Of a DNA stretch of 56,608 nt, positions 25,645-34,366 are shown one piece after another. Made by a program: the position numbers and the translations under genes. The stretch is from JANOAR01 sp031411235. Its GTDB lineage: Bacteria; Verrucomicrobiota; Verrucomicrobiia; Verrucomicrobiales; Verrucomicrobiaceae. The stretch spans positions 1 to 56,608 of the forward strand of contig JANOAR010000047.1 in the NCBI GenBank assembly GCA_031411235.1, read 5' to 3'. Under the pieces are notes generated by a model that saw only the letters and a program-made list of their open reading frames with translations, was not told the DNA's origin and ran no database searches. Each line of letters starts with the position of its first letter. Position 1 is the first letter of the stretch.

Positions 25645-26481
25645 TTAGCGGGAGAAGTTCATTTCCTGGTGCTGGGCTAGGTCGCGGACGATGGTTTCGA
25701 CGTTGGCGAAGCCGACGTGGTCGGACTCGCAGACCCAGGATTGCTCTAGGGCTAGCTTGGCGAGGCGGTTTAGCTCGCGGGGGACGCCTCGGCTTACGGC
25801 GTGGAGGAGGTGGGCGGCATCGGGAGTAAATAGCTGGCCGGTGGCGTGGCCGGAGATGGCGAGCCGATGCTGGAGGTAGTGGGGAACGTCCTGCGGGGCG
25901 AGGGGGAGGAGGTGGTAGCGGAGGGAGACGCGCTGATCGAGGGCGGGCTCGTTGGTGATCATGCGGCGGACTTCGGGCTGGCCGACGAGGATGAGGGAGA
26001 TGCAGGACTGGCCGTTGACGTTGAAGTTGGTGAGGCTGCGCAGCTCGCGGAGGGCGGCGGGGGCCATGTCCTGGACTTCGTCGATGAGGAGAATGACGTG
26101 CCTGCCGTGGGCGTGGTTTTGCTGGAGGAGGCTGGTGAGCATGTCGAACTGGGCAAGACGTCCGCTGGGAATCTCGGCGCTGGGCGGGGTGAGTCGGCGG
26201 AGCAGGGCTTCGAGGACTTCGCCAAAGGTGAGGCCGGAGTTTTCCAGCATGGCGAGGCGGTAACGCAGGGGGTTGACGTGGTGGGCGAAAACCCAGCGGG
26301 TGAGGGTCTTGCCACAGCCGATTTCGCCGCTGAGCAGGGCGACGTTCATGCTGCTCTCTTCGATGAAGTAGAGGAGGCGGCTGAGGGCTTCGCGATGGCC
26401 GGGGCTGGAGTAGAAGAAGCGTGCGTCCCATACGGCCTCAAAGGGTCGTTCGCGCAGTTGCCAGTGGTTTAACATGCTCAT
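25645..26481 (-). CDS. ExeA-type AAA ATPase of the exosortase locus
   Basis: A 278-residue AAA ATPase starting with HWQLRERPFEAVWDARFFY, the hallmark N-terminus of the ExeA/XrtA-associated ATPase group. Walker A is GEIGCGKT and Walker B is VILLIDEVQDM, followed by LRSLTNFNVNGQSC and the sensor-like LILVGQPEVR. DQRVSLRYHLLPL is the arginine-finger region. Such ATPases accompany exosortase/EPS loci and are proposed to drive assembly or export. It lies between a GT4 gene and the co-polymerase fusion gene. It has no extra periplasmic domain, unlike longer ExeA proteins. Confidence 0.9.
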   Translation of the reverse strand: MSMLNHWQLRERPFEAVWDARFFYSSPGHREALSRLLYFIEESSMNVALLSGEIGCGKTLTRWVFAHHVNPLRYRLAMLENSGLTFGEVLEALLRRLTPPSAEIPSGRLAQFDMLTSLLQQNHAHGRHVILLIDEVQDMAPAALRELRSLTNFNVNGQSCISLILVGQPEVRRMITNEPALDQRVSLRYHLLPLAPQDVPHYLQHRLAISGHATGQLFTPDAAHLLHAVSRGVPRELNRLAKLALEQSWVCESDHVGFANVETIVRDLAQHQEMNFSR

Positions 26482-26490
26482 GGGTGGGAA

Positions 26491-26520
26491 ATTATGAGTG
26501 ATGAGTGATTAGTGATGAGT
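26491..26520. repeat. Heptamer tract forming the end of a GT4 gene
   Basis: Units ATTATGA, GTGATGA, GTGATTA, GTGATGA, GTG. It contains the TAA stop (26494-26492) of the GT4 gene, so the tail HSSLITHHS is repeat-encoded. Confidence 0.8.
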
Positions 26521-27835
26521 GGCCGGAGCGGACGGGTGCGGGGCTAGTAGCGCGGTGGTGGGCGAGGGCGGCGCGGTGATAGACTTCGAGGACGCGCTGG
26601 GCGTTTTGAGTCCAATGGAAGCGCTGGGCGTTGGCGAGACCGGCGGTGATGAGGAACTGGCGCGTGGCGTGGTTGGTGCTTACCTGGGCGAGGGCGGTGG
26701 CGATGCTGGCGGGGGACTCGGGGTCAATGGCAAGGGTGGCGTCGGCGATGACTTCGGCGAGGGAGCCGCGTGTGCTGGAGATGACGGGGCAGGCGCAGGC
26801 CATGGCTTCAACGGGGGGCAGGCCGAAGCCCTCGAAGAGCGAGGGATAGACCATGGCCCCAGCGGCGCGGTAGAGGTCGGGGAGGACTGCGTCGTCGATG
26901 AAGCCTAGGAAGTGGATGTCTTTGGTAAAGGGGGAGCTGGCGGCGGCGGCATGGATGGCCTCGGCTCCGTGCCAGTCGCTGCCGCCGAGGGCGAGGGCGT
27001 AGGGAGGGGAGTGATGAGTATCGGAGGCTGTTGCTGCGGCTGTGGAGGCGGCGTGGGCGGTTCTGTACTGCTCGTAGGCAGCGATGAGCCGGACGTGGTT
27101 TTTGGCCGGGTGCTCTAGGCGGGAGAGATAGAGGAAGTAGGGCTGCGTGAGCTGGGGCCAGCGCTGGGCGATTTGCTTGCGGGCGGCGATGGGGTCGCCG
27201 GGGTGGAAGCGGTGGTGGTCGAGTCCGTTGAGGACAACGGTCTGCTGGCTCTGGGGGATGTGGAAGAAGCGCTCGATGTCCTGCGCGGTGCTGGTGCTGA
27301 CGGCGATGATGGCGTCCTGACGGCGGGCGATGGCACGGGCGATGACGCGGCCATAAAACATGCGGGCGAGGTCATACTTCGCGGCGACATGGAAGGGCGC
27401 GAGGTCGTGGATGGTGGCGACGGTGGCGCAGGGCGCACGCCACAACATGCGGCGGTAGCTGGGGACGTGGAGGACATCGAGCTGGTGCTGGCGGGCGAGG
27501 GCAGGGAGCTTCGTTTGATGCCAGAGGACGTTCTTTACCGCAGGCCGATGGCACTCGGGGACGGTGACGATTTTGACGTGAGGAGCAGCGAAGTCGAAGA
27601 GTGGGAGGTCGTCTTCGAGGACGAAGAGGGTGAGGTGGAAGCCTGGGTTGATGGTTGAGGGTTGAGGGTTGAGGGAATCGGAGGGGAGATTGCAGGCCTC
27701 CGACTTCTGAAGTGAAATGAGGGCGCGGATGAGGGCGAAGACGTACTGGGCAACGCCGGTTTTGCCGCGTTGGATGACGGAGGTGGTGAGGCCGATGCGC
27801 AGCGGCGATTTCAAAGCGGGAGCGGCGATTCTCAT
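26492..27835 (-). CDS. Family 4 glycosyltransferase
   Basis: A 447-residue GT-B enzyme. Motifs: LRIGLTTSVIQRGKTGVAQY at the N-terminus, DVLHVPSYRRMLWR, TIHDLAPFH, VVLNGLDHHRFHPG, YFLYLSRLEHPAKNHVRLI, and EGFGLPPVEAMACACPVISS with the paired glutamates. Two repeat-derived parts stand out. NPQPSTINPGF near residue 55 comes from a GTTGAGG tract, and the last residues HSSLITHHS from the terminal TGATGAG tract. The start codon overlaps the stop of the preceding multidomain gene (ATGA), so translation is probably coupled. Sugar specificity unknown. Confidence 0.87.
   Translation of the reverse strand: MRIAAPALKSPLRIGLTTSVIQRGKTGVAQYVFALIRALISLQKSEACNLPSDSLNPQPSTINPGFHLTLFVLEDDLPLFDFAAPHVKIVTVPECHRPAVKNVLWHQTKLPALARQHQLDVLHVPSYRRMLWRAPCATVATIHDLAPFHVAAKYDLARMFYGRVIARAIARRQDAIIAVSTSTAQDIERFFHIPQSQQTVVLNGLDHHRFHPGDPIAARKQIAQRWPQLTQPYFLYLSRLEHPAKNHVRLIAAYEQYRTAHAASTAAATASDTHHSPPYALALGGSDWHGAEAIHAAAASSPFTKDIHFLGFIDDAVLPDLYRAAGAMVYPSLFEGFGLPPVEAMACACPVISSTRGSLAEVIADATLAIDPESPASIATALAQVSTNHATRQFLITAGLANAQRFHWTQNAQRVLEVYHRAALAHHRATSPAPVRSGHSSLITHHS
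27647..27674. repeat. Heptamer tract (GTTGAGG) inside a GT4 gene
   Basis: Units GTTGATG then three GTTGAGG. It encodes LNPQPSTIN in a surface-loop position of the N-terminal Rossmann domain. Confidence 0.85.
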
Positions 27836-30579
27836 GAGTTGAGGGTGATGAGGAGTTGGGCGTCGGTGCTGCCTCGCGTGTGCTGGGGCTCATTGAAGGG
27901 GACGCGGGTGAATGGGGAGGCGTGGGGCTGGGGATCGTCGAAGAGGTGCTTCTCTAGGCGGAGCATTTGCACGACGTTGCGGGTGGCGGGTGAGGGGTCG
28001 ATGAAGCGGACGCTGACACCGCTGGCGCGGCCTCGTTTGCGGGCCTTGACCATGAGGCCGACGCCAGTGCTATCCATGAAGCGGACGCGCGAGAGATTGA
28101 TCTCGATGTCGCCGCTGCCGCGTAGGTGGGAGGCTCCAAGGAGGACTTCGGTGATCTGCCAGACTTCTCTAGCATTGGCGGCGGTGACTTCGCCCTGCCA
28201 AGCGAGGGTGCTGGTGTTATCGAGGTCGAGGTCGATGTGGCTAACGGGGCGCTCCAGGGCGAGCTGGGTGACGTGGTGGAGGGCGGAGTCGATGTCTTCA
28301 CGGACTTCGATGAGGGCGTCGAGTCCCTGGCTGCGCAGCACTCGGCTAAGGGCGGCGGAGGGGCGGGCGAGAACCATGGCGAGGGTGGCTTCTCGGAGGC
28401 GACGATGGAGCCTGGAAAGGAGGGCGAGGCCGGTGCTATCGAGCGACTCGACGAAGGCTCCGTCGATGACGACGGGGCGTAACAAGGTAGCGGTGCAGGT
28501 GATGTCGAAGATGGGATGGGTGGCGCAGGCGGCGTCGATGCGGGGAGGAAGGGTGATGATGGTGGCGAGGGCTTCTTCCCGCAGCGTGATGGCGGGCTGC
28601 GGGGCGGGCGGGTGGGGGCGGATGGTGTGCTCCTGGTGAGCGAAGGCGGCGGCGAAGACGACGAAGTCTGTCCAGTAACGCTTGGCGAGGCGGCGAGGTT
28701 CCTGGGCGAGGCGGTAGAGCCATTCGAGGCCGATGTTGTGCATCCAGTGCGGGGCGCGCTTCATGTGGCCAGCGATGAAGTCGATGGTGGCTCCGACGCC
28801 GATGCTCACGGGGACGCCTAGGTTGCGATAGTTCATGGAGATCCACTTCTCTTGCTTGGGGCAGCCGAAGGAGACGAGGAGGATGTCGGGGCGTGCAGCG
28901 CGGATGGTTTTGACGATGGCGACGTGATCCATTTCCAATAGTGGGCGGAAGGGCGGGGAGAGTGTGCCTGCGATCTCTAGGTTGGGGTGGGTGAGGCGGA
29001 TGCGGCGGATGGCTTCGGCGGCGACGGCGGGCTCGGCTCCGAGGAAGAAGACGCGGTAGCCGCACTGCTCGGCGTGGGCGAGGAGTCGGGGCACGAGGTC
29101 GGATCCGGCGACGCGCTCGACAATGGGATTGCCCAACATGCGGGAGGCCCAGATGAGCGGGGTGCCATCGCAGAGGACGAGGTGGGCGTCGTGCAGGATG
29201 CGGCGTAGCTCGAGATCGTGCGAGGCCTGGACGACGAAATCGACATTGGCAGTGGCGATGCAATGCGGGCGATGGCTGGCGATCATGGCGTCGATCTGAG
29301 CGATCGTTTGCTTCATGGTCACGTTGTCCAGCGGGATGCCGAGGATGGAGACGGGTGGGCCGCTACGGAGCTGGCTGCCGGTGTGATGCTGGGTGAGGTA
29401 GTCGCTCAACTCGCGCCCGAGGCGTGGCCAAGCGAGGCGGCTCTGGGCGGTCTTTTGCCCATTGACGTCGAGCGTCGCACGGAGGGTGACATCGCCGAGG
29501 GCGCGTGCGGTTTGTTGGGCGAAGTCGCTGGCGGTGTCGGCGAGGAGGATGTCGTGATCGTGGATGAGGCCGAGGCCCTGGGCACCGATGCTGGTGCTGA
29601 TGACGGGGGTGCCGATGGCCATGCTTTCGACAATTTTTAACCGAGTGCCGCCGCCGATGCGCAGGGGCACGATCTGCATCCAGGCACGGCGGTAGTAAGG
29701 CCGCACGTCGGGCACGCCGCCAGTGACGGAGACGCCTTGGCGGGTGGCGTAGGCTTCGACTTCGGGCAGTGGGGCCTTGCCGACGATGAGCACGCGGAGG
29801 TCGGGGACGAGGGCGAGGAGGGGCGCGTGGATGTCGGCGAAGAACCAGCGCAGGGCATCGATGTTGGGGGTGTAATCCATCGCGCCGCAGAAGAGGACGG
29901 TGGGGGCGGTGTCGCGGTGGGCGTCGCTGGCCTCGGGGTGGAAGTAGCCGAGATCCGCGCCGTTGGTGATGACTTTGACGGGCACATCGGGGCTGATGTT
30001 TTCGCGGATGAAGATCTCGTCATCGGGGCCGCAGACGATTTCGGCGGAGACGCGATGAGCGATGCGGTTCTCATACTTTTTCATCTTGGCGATGCACTCG
30101 GCTTGGAGGGCGCGGGCGCGCCAGCCCTTGGCCATGTGGCGGCGCTGCTCGGTCTGGAACTGCAAGTCCACGCGGCTGCGGTCGAGGTAGATGGGGAGGT
30201 CGCTGTGGCGGTCGAGGAAGTACTGGGCGAGGACGATGTCGCAGACGTAGGCGCAGTCGTATTGGCCCGTGCTGAGCATGGTATCGAGGGCGGTGGCGAC
30301 GTGTGGGAGCGTCCAGTGCTGGATGCTGGTGGGGGTGCTGGAAAGGAGGCGATCGGGGAAAAACTTGGCCCATTGAGGATGCTCGAAGGGGACGATCTCC
30401 ACGCGCTTGCAGAACTGCTCGAAGATGGGGCGATGCTCGCCGCGCTCGCCGCCTTCATCGAGGGCGAGGAGGTCGATGGTGTGTTCGCGAGACAACTCGC
30501 GAAGGAGGTGGAAGGTGCGCTGGTAGGTGCCGCGATCGATGGGATACGGGATGTAGGGATAGAAGACGAGAATGTTCAT
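27832..30579 (-). CDS. GT4 - WecG/TagA - STAS - STAS multidomain glycosyltransferase
   Basis: A 915-residue protein of four parts. Residues 1-400 form a GT4 sugar transferase like those tied to PEP-CTERM/EpsH loci: MNILVFYPYIPYPIDRGTYQ, NGADLGYFHPEA and LRIGGGTRLKIVESMAIGTP. Residues 405-650 form a WecG/TagA/CpsF transferase: GIPLDNVTMKQTIAQID, CDGTPLIWASRMLGNP, LGAEPAVAAEA, FGCPKQEKWI and GATIDFIAGHMKRAP. Residues about 665-770 and 775-890 look like two STAS domains, each with a DSTG motif (near 714-717 and 836-839) where anti-sigma antagonists carry their phosphorylatable serine. STAS domains on a glycosyltransferase are unexpected. They suggest control by the RsbW-like kinase and SpoIIE phosphatase encoded in the same locus. 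Confidence 0.9.
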   Translation of the reverse strand: MNILVFYPYIPYPIDRGTYQRTFHLLRELSREHTIDLLALDEGGERGEHRPIFEQFCKRVEIVPFEHPQWAKFFPDRLLSSTPTSIQHWTLPHVATALDTMLSTGQYDCAYVCDIVLAQYFLDRHSDLPIYLDRSRVDLQFQTEQRRHMAKGWRARALQAECIAKMKKYENRIAHRVSAEIVCGPDDEIFIRENISPDVPVKVITNGADLGYFHPEASDAHRDTAPTVLFCGAMDYTPNIDALRWFFADIHAPLLALVPDLRVLIVGKAPLPEVEAYATRQGVSVTGGVPDVRPYYRRAWMQIVPLRIGGGTRLKIVESMAIGTPVISTSIGAQGLGLIHDHDILLADTASDFAQQTARALGDVTLRATLDVNGQKTAQSRLAWPRLGRELSDYLTQHHTGSQLRSGPPVSILGIPLDNVTMKQTIAQIDAMIASHRPHCIATANVDFVVQASHDLELRRILHDAHLVLCDGTPLIWASRMLGNPIVERVAGSDLVPRLLAHAEQCGYRVFFLGAEPAVAAEAIRRIRLTHPNLEIAGTLSPPFRPLLEMDHVAIVKTIRAARPDILLVSFGCPKQEKWISMNYRNLGVPVSIGVGATIDFIAGHMKRAPHWMHNIGLEWLYRLAQEPRRLAKRYWTDFVVFAAAFAHQEHTIRPHPPAPQPAITLREEALATIITLPPRIDAACATHPIFDITCTATLLRPVVIDGAFVESLDSTGLALLSRLHRRLREATLAMVLARPSAALSRVLRSQGLDALIEVREDIDSALHHVTQLALERPVSHIDLDLDNTSTLAWQGEVTAANAREVWQITEVLLGASHLRGSGDIEINLSRVRFMDSTGVGLMVKARKRGRASGVSVRFIDPSPATRNVVQMLRLEKHLFDDPQPHASPFTRVPFNEPQHTRGSTDAQLLITLNS

Positions 30580-30665
30580 GAGAGTGGGGAATGGAGCGAG
30601 TGGCTGCGGCTTCGGGGTCTCACGTGGGGAGGACAGTCGGGAATGCGGGAAGAAGGGGGAGGCGT

Positions 30666-31949
30666 TCAGTTGAAGCGAAGCCAGAGGGCTTCGTAGGCGG
30701 CGACGAGGTCGGAGAATTCGGTGGCACCGGTGTTCAGTTCGCTCTGGATGAGGGCGAGGTGATCGGGCTTCATGGCGTCATTCCAGAGCATGAGGTTGAG
30801 CGCGTGGAACAGGCGCTCGCGGGGGTAGCGGCTGCCGTTGCTGATGAGCTGCTGGGTGTTTTGGAAGGTGCGGGCGTTGACGAGGTAGTTGCGCCAAGTG
30901 GGCTTCTCGGGGCACTTATTGATGGGGGTGGTGGCGTAGGCTTTGTGGTTGGCGAAGCGCTCGTCGAGGCGACGGCTTTCGAGGGCGAGCCAGACTTCGC
31001 CCGCGATCCAGCGCAGCAGGCCGTGGCGCTGCAACAGGGCCTCGCGGCTGTGCTGCGCGAGCTGGTCGCGCTGGGGGCGCAGCTTGAAGGCGATGCCGTT
31101 GCTGTGGTGCTTGAAGAGAGACTCCATGAAGGGCTTGATGCGCGCGACCCACTCGGGCGTGGCCATTTCCCAGTCGGCGATCAGCTCGCTCATGCGGTGG
31201 CCGCGCTCGCGGCAGCTCCAGTGGTAGTGGCCGACGGCGGTGAGGAGGGCGTCGCCGAGGGCCATTTGCAGCTTGGCGAGGTTGCGAATGACGAAGTCGG
31301 AGTCGTCGGCGGTGAAGGTCTTGCGGCGCAGGCGCTCGGCGGCGAAGAGCATCCCGGTGCAGCGGTTGAAGAGCAGGCGTGTGGCCTCATGCAGGGGGAT
31401 GGCCCTGGCGTCGAGATGGTGCTCGCAGCCTGCGAGTAAACTGTCGTCGCCGATGAGCCAACGGTGCTGGGTGCAGAGGTCGTAGGTGAACATGCTGGTG
31501 GGCGCACTGCGCAGGTGGGCGAGGGATTCAATTTTGAACTCGACATCCAGCCCGGCGCTCTCGCTGAGTTGCGCACCGAGGGCGTCGATCTTGGCCTTGT
31601 AGTGGCGATCATTGAGCAGTGGGCTACCGTGCAGGAAGATGTAAAACTCCAGGTCGTTGTAGGGGCGTTCGCCGCCGGGTGTCATCAGTACGCCGCCTTC
31701 ACCGCGCCCATAGCCACCCGCGAGGAGGATGCCTTCCAGCAAGGCTTTGGGGATGAGGTTGCGGATGCCTTGCTCGACCTTGCCGCAGATAGCGAGGAGG
31801 GCGGCTTCGAGGGCATCATTGCCCGAAGTGGTGAAGCGTACCGTATTGTGAAAAGCAGGCACATCCTGGTGCAGCCGATCGGGTGGCACGCTGTGGCTGC
31901 TGATGTGGCTAACGCTTTTGGGCGAGGGGCGTGAGAGTGTTACGTTCAT
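30666..31949 (-). CDS. Nucleotidyltransferase-fold protein of unknown function
   Basis: A 427-residue protein with no membrane segment. LLAGGYGRGEGGVL followed by PYNDLEFYIFLHG and, further on, GLDVEFKIESL resembles the GS/YGRG...DxD/E core of minimal polymerase-beta-type nucleotidyltransferases. Here the acidic pair is carried by DLE and the third residue by DVE. The remainder is helical and rich in His/Arg. I do not recognise a named family. It lies between a GT4 gene and the GT4-WecG-STAS gene in the polysaccharide locus, so it may modify a sugar, a lipid carrier or a partner protein by nucleotide transfer. That is inference only. Confidence 0.5.
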   Translation of the reverse strand: MNVTLSRPSPKSVSHISSHSVPPDRLHQDVPAFHNTVRFTTSGNDALEAALLAICGKVEQGIRNLIPKALLEGILLAGGYGRGEGGVLMTPGGERPYNDLEFYIFLHGSPLLNDRHYKAKIDALGAQLSESAGLDVEFKIESLAHLRSAPTSMFTYDLCTQHRWLIGDDSLLAGCEHHLDARAIPLHEATRLLFNRCTGMLFAAERLRRKTFTADDSDFVIRNLAKLQMALGDALLTAVGHYHWSCRERGHRMSELIADWEMATPEWVARIKPFMESLFKHHSNGIAFKLRPQRDQLAQHSREALLQRHGLLRWIAGEVWLALESRRLDERFANHKAYATTPINKCPEKPTWRNYLVNARTFQNTQQLISNGSRYPRERLFHALNLMLWNDAMKPDHLALIQSELNTGATEFSDLVAAYEALWLRFN

Positions 31950-31973
31950 GAGAGAGAGGGGCGGGGAATGGGG

Positions 31974-31997
31974 AGACGATTAGACGATCAGACCTTC
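31974..31997. repeat. Octamer tract between GT4 and NTase-like genes
   Basis: Units AGACGATT, AGACGATC, AGACCTTC. It overlaps the last codons of the upstream GT4 gene. Confidence 0.6.
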
Positions 31998-33359
31998 AGT
32001 GGGGAGACTTGGGGAAATGCACTTGGTAGTGGAGAGGGAGACGCTGGTTGGAACACTTGAGTGGGGGCTCCATCTCACGGTTTCATTGTCCGATCGTCTC
32101 GCAGTCTCCCTGCTTGCCTCCATCACCGTGCAGCCGAGGAAGGCTTCGATCTGGTCGATGATGATGGGTTGCGAGCAGCGCTGGATCACGTCGGCCTTGC
32201 CCGTGACGGCGAGGGCGTGGCGCAGGCTGCCGCTGGTGGCGAGCTTGAGGATGTTGTTGGCGAGACGCTGGGCATCGCCTGCGGGATAAGTCAGCGAGTT
32301 GAGGCCATCGCGCAGCAACTCGGCACTGCCGCCGGTGGTGGTGCCGATGACGGGGATGCCGCTGGCCATGGCTTCCAACGGCGTGAGCGCGAAGGGTTCC
32401 TCCCACTCGCTGGTGAAGAGCAAGGCATCGTGTTCGCGATACACGCGTGGCATTTCATCAGGCGTGGCATGGTGGAAGGTGACGGGCAGGGCATGATCGC
32501 GCACGTAGTCGTGGCAGCGCGCAGTGTAGGCTTCATCGCCTTTGCCATAGATGTGCAGCGTGCCGTGGAAGTGACCTTGCACGAGCGCAAAGGCACGCAG
32601 GGCGGTGAGGGTGCCTTTGTCCTCGGCAAGTCGGCCCACATAGAGCAGCTTGCGCAATGGCTTGTCGGCAGGTGTGGGCTCGCCGTGGAAGGCGACGGTA
32701 TCGACGGGGCAATGGATGACTTCGCCGTGTTGCACGTTGTAGCCCTTGGCGATGGTGATCTGGCGCAGAGCATCGCTGCAAAAGTAGATCTTGCGGAAGG
32801 GCATGGCGTTGAGCGGTGTGGTGGGCGCGAGGGCGCTCCATTTCGCGCGCAGGCCGAACAGGTTGTAGGCACTACGCAGGAGGCGCTGGGCGAGGTTGCC
32901 GGTGCTGCGGTTCCACCAATCAAGCCACACATCGGCCTTCAAGCTGCGCGCGATCCAGTGGTCGGAGATGTCGTAGGCGACGGGGACTTGAAGCTGCTCC
33001 AGCGTGTGGATGATGGACTTCGAGATGCCACCCAAATTCCAGACGTGAACAACATCGGGCCGCAGGGTTTCAACGGCGTCGCGTACGGTGGCGTTGTTGT
33101 GGACTTCGAGCGCTCGCAGTTGGGTAATGGGCAGCCAGGGATGGCCGAAGAAGCCGTGGACGCGGAGGCTGCGCTGGGCTGGTGGATGGTCGATGGTGGA
33201 TGGTGAATGGTCTTCCACGTCTTCAACGCGATGATCCGAAGTGAGCACATGCACGTCGTGCCCACGCTCGCGCAGGGCTTTGACGACGACTTGGCAACGC
33301 AGTTCATAGCCGCCGATGTAATGCGGTGGATAGAGATTGGAGATGACGAGGATGCGCAT
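31980..33359 (-). CDS. Family 4 glycosyltransferase
   Basis: A 459-residue GT-B enzyme. MRILVISNLYPPHYIGGYEL is a typical N-terminus. Further motifs are DVVHVWNLGGISK, IHCPVDTVAFHG, LLYVGRLAEDKGTLTALRAF, HIYGKGDEAY and SEWEEPFALTPLEAMASGIP with the E-x7-E motif. The fold should end near IDQIEAFLGC. The following 50 residues, starting MEASRETARRSDNETVR, are repeat-encoded and non-conserved in type, so they are probably a read-through tail. A GGATGGT heptamer tract also supplies SPSTIDHPPAQ near residue 53. Confidence 0.87.
   Translation of the reverse strand: MRILVISNLYPPHYIGGYELRCQVVVKALRERGHDVHVLTSDHRVEDVEDHSPSTIDHPPAQRSLRVHGFFGHPWLPITQLRALEVHNNATVRDAVETLRPDVVHVWNLGGISKSIIHTLEQLQVPVAYDISDHWIARSLKADVWLDWWNRSTGNLAQRLLRSAYNLFGLRAKWSALAPTTPLNAMPFRKIYFCSDALRQITIAKGYNVQHGEVIHCPVDTVAFHGEPTPADKPLRKLLYVGRLAEDKGTLTALRAFALVQGHFHGTLHIYGKGDEAYTARCHDYVRDHALPVTFHHATPDEMPRVYREHDALLFTSEWEEPFALTPLEAMASGIPVIGTTTGGSAELLRDGLNSLTYPAGDAQRLANNILKLATSGSLRHALAVTGKADVIQRCSQPIIIDQIEAFLGCTVMEASRETARRSDNETVRWSPHSSVPTSVSLSTTKCISPSLPTEGLIV
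32088..32111. repeat. Octamer tract in the 3' part of a GT4 gene
   Basis: Units GTCCGATC, GTCTCGCA, GTCTCCCT. It encodes SRETARRSDN at the start of the C-terminal tail. Confidence 0.6.
33184..33211. repeat. Heptamer tract (GGATGGT) inside a GT4 gene
   Basis: Units GGATGGT, CGATGGT, GGATGGT, GAATGGT. It encodes HSPSTIDHPP in a loop of the N-terminal domain. Confidence 0.85.
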
Positions 33360-33371
33360 GGGAGGGAGAAA

Positions 33372-33401
33372 ATTATGAGTGATGAGTTCTGAGTGATGAA
33401 T
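33372..33401. repeat. Heptamer tract between GT2 and GT4 genes
   Basis: Units ATTATGA, GTGATGA, GTTCTGA, GTGATGA in the 51-bp spacer. Confidence 0.75.
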
Positions 33402-33410
33402 GCCAGAGGG

Positions 33411-34322
33411 TCAGCAGGCCGAGCAGAGCTTTGGGGTCTGGATTCCTGTTTGCTGGTTTGCCATCTGCACTTCATAACCCGCGCGGAAGCCAGCGAGCTT
33501 CCCAGTGCGCTGCTGCCAGCGGATGTAGGCGGCGTGAGGCAGTTCTAGGAGGCGGTCTTGTTGCAGGCAGAAGAGAGCGTCGTGACGCAGGTCGCTGAGG
33601 GTGCCGAGGGCGACGGTTTTCAGCCAGTTGAAGTGCTGCTCGCTGCCTTCCCAAACTTGGCCAAGCGCGCGGCCATCGCCATAGGCGCGCTTGTGGGCCT
33701 GCGGCGCGGTGTAGTTGTGCGAGTGCATGGCGATGCTCTCGGGCACGTAGTGGACGAGGTGCCCAGCGGCGATGCACCAGCGGCTGAAGTCATCGTCCTC
33801 GGCGTATTGCAGGTCTTCGCGGAAGCCGCGCTGAGCCCACACGCTCTTGCGCACGCCACTGCTGACCATGCTAAAAAAGTGCTCCCAACGGCGCGACTCG
33901 CGGCCTCTGCCAAAGCAGCGCGCGTAGTCGCAGGCATAGACGGCTTGGCAGTCGGGGCGAGGGATTTGGCGACCATACACAGCGGCGACATTGGTCTCAC
34001 TGAGGGTGCGGACGAGTGGGCCAAGCCAGTGCCCGCTCTGCGGTGTGGCATCGGCATTGAGGAAGATGCAATGCTCGGCACGGGCGAGCTTCATGCCCTG
34101 GTTCATCACGCGGCTGGGGTTGTACTCGTGCGGCTGGATTTGAATGAAGTGCTCGGGGTTCGCCGCGCGAATGAGTTCCTGCGAGCCATCGGTGGAGCCG
34201 CTGTCGATGACGATGAGTTCCCAGTCGGTGAGGGCCTGGGCGCGCAGCGCTGGCAGGGTCTCGCGCAAGGCCCATGCTTCATTGAAGGAGCGCATGATGA
34301 TGCTGACGGTGGGTGTGTTCAT
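33411..34322 (-). CDS. Family 2 glycosyltransferase
   Basis: A 303-residue GT-A enzyme. VSIIMRSFNEAWALRETLPA and ELIVIDSGSTDGSQELI form the donor-binding region. LARAEHCIFLNADATPQS is the DxD-like site (NADA). QYAEDDDFSRWCIAAGH is the catalytic ED motif. The overall pattern resembles rhamnosyl-type transferases of O-antigen loci (RfbN-like), a weak hint only. No membrane helix. It lies between a flippase and a GT4 gene, separated from both by short tracts. Confidence 0.87.
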   Translation of the reverse strand: MNTPTVSIIMRSFNEAWALRETLPALRAQALTDWELIVIDSGSTDGSQELIRAANPEHFIQIQPHEYNPSRVMNQGMKLARAEHCIFLNADATPQSGHWLGPLVRTLSETNVAAVYGRQIPRPDCQAVYACDYARCFGRGRESRRWEHFFSMVSSGVRKSVWAQRGFREDLQYAEDDDFSRWCIAAGHLVHYVPESIAMHSHNYTAPQAHKRAYGDGRALGQVWEGSEQHFNWLKTVALGTLSDLRHDALFCLQQDRLLELPHAAYIRWQQRTGKLAGFRAGYEVQMANQQTGIQTPKLCSAC

Positions 34323-34323
34323 G

Positions 34324-34351
34324 GAATGACGAATTTAGAATGACGAATGAG
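34324..34351. repeat. Heptamer tract (GAATGAC) upstream of the GT2 gene
   Basis: Units GAATGAC, GAATTTA, GAATGAC, GAATGAG in the 44-bp spacer. Confidence 0.75.
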
Positions 34352-34366
34352 TGAGGATCGGCAGGG

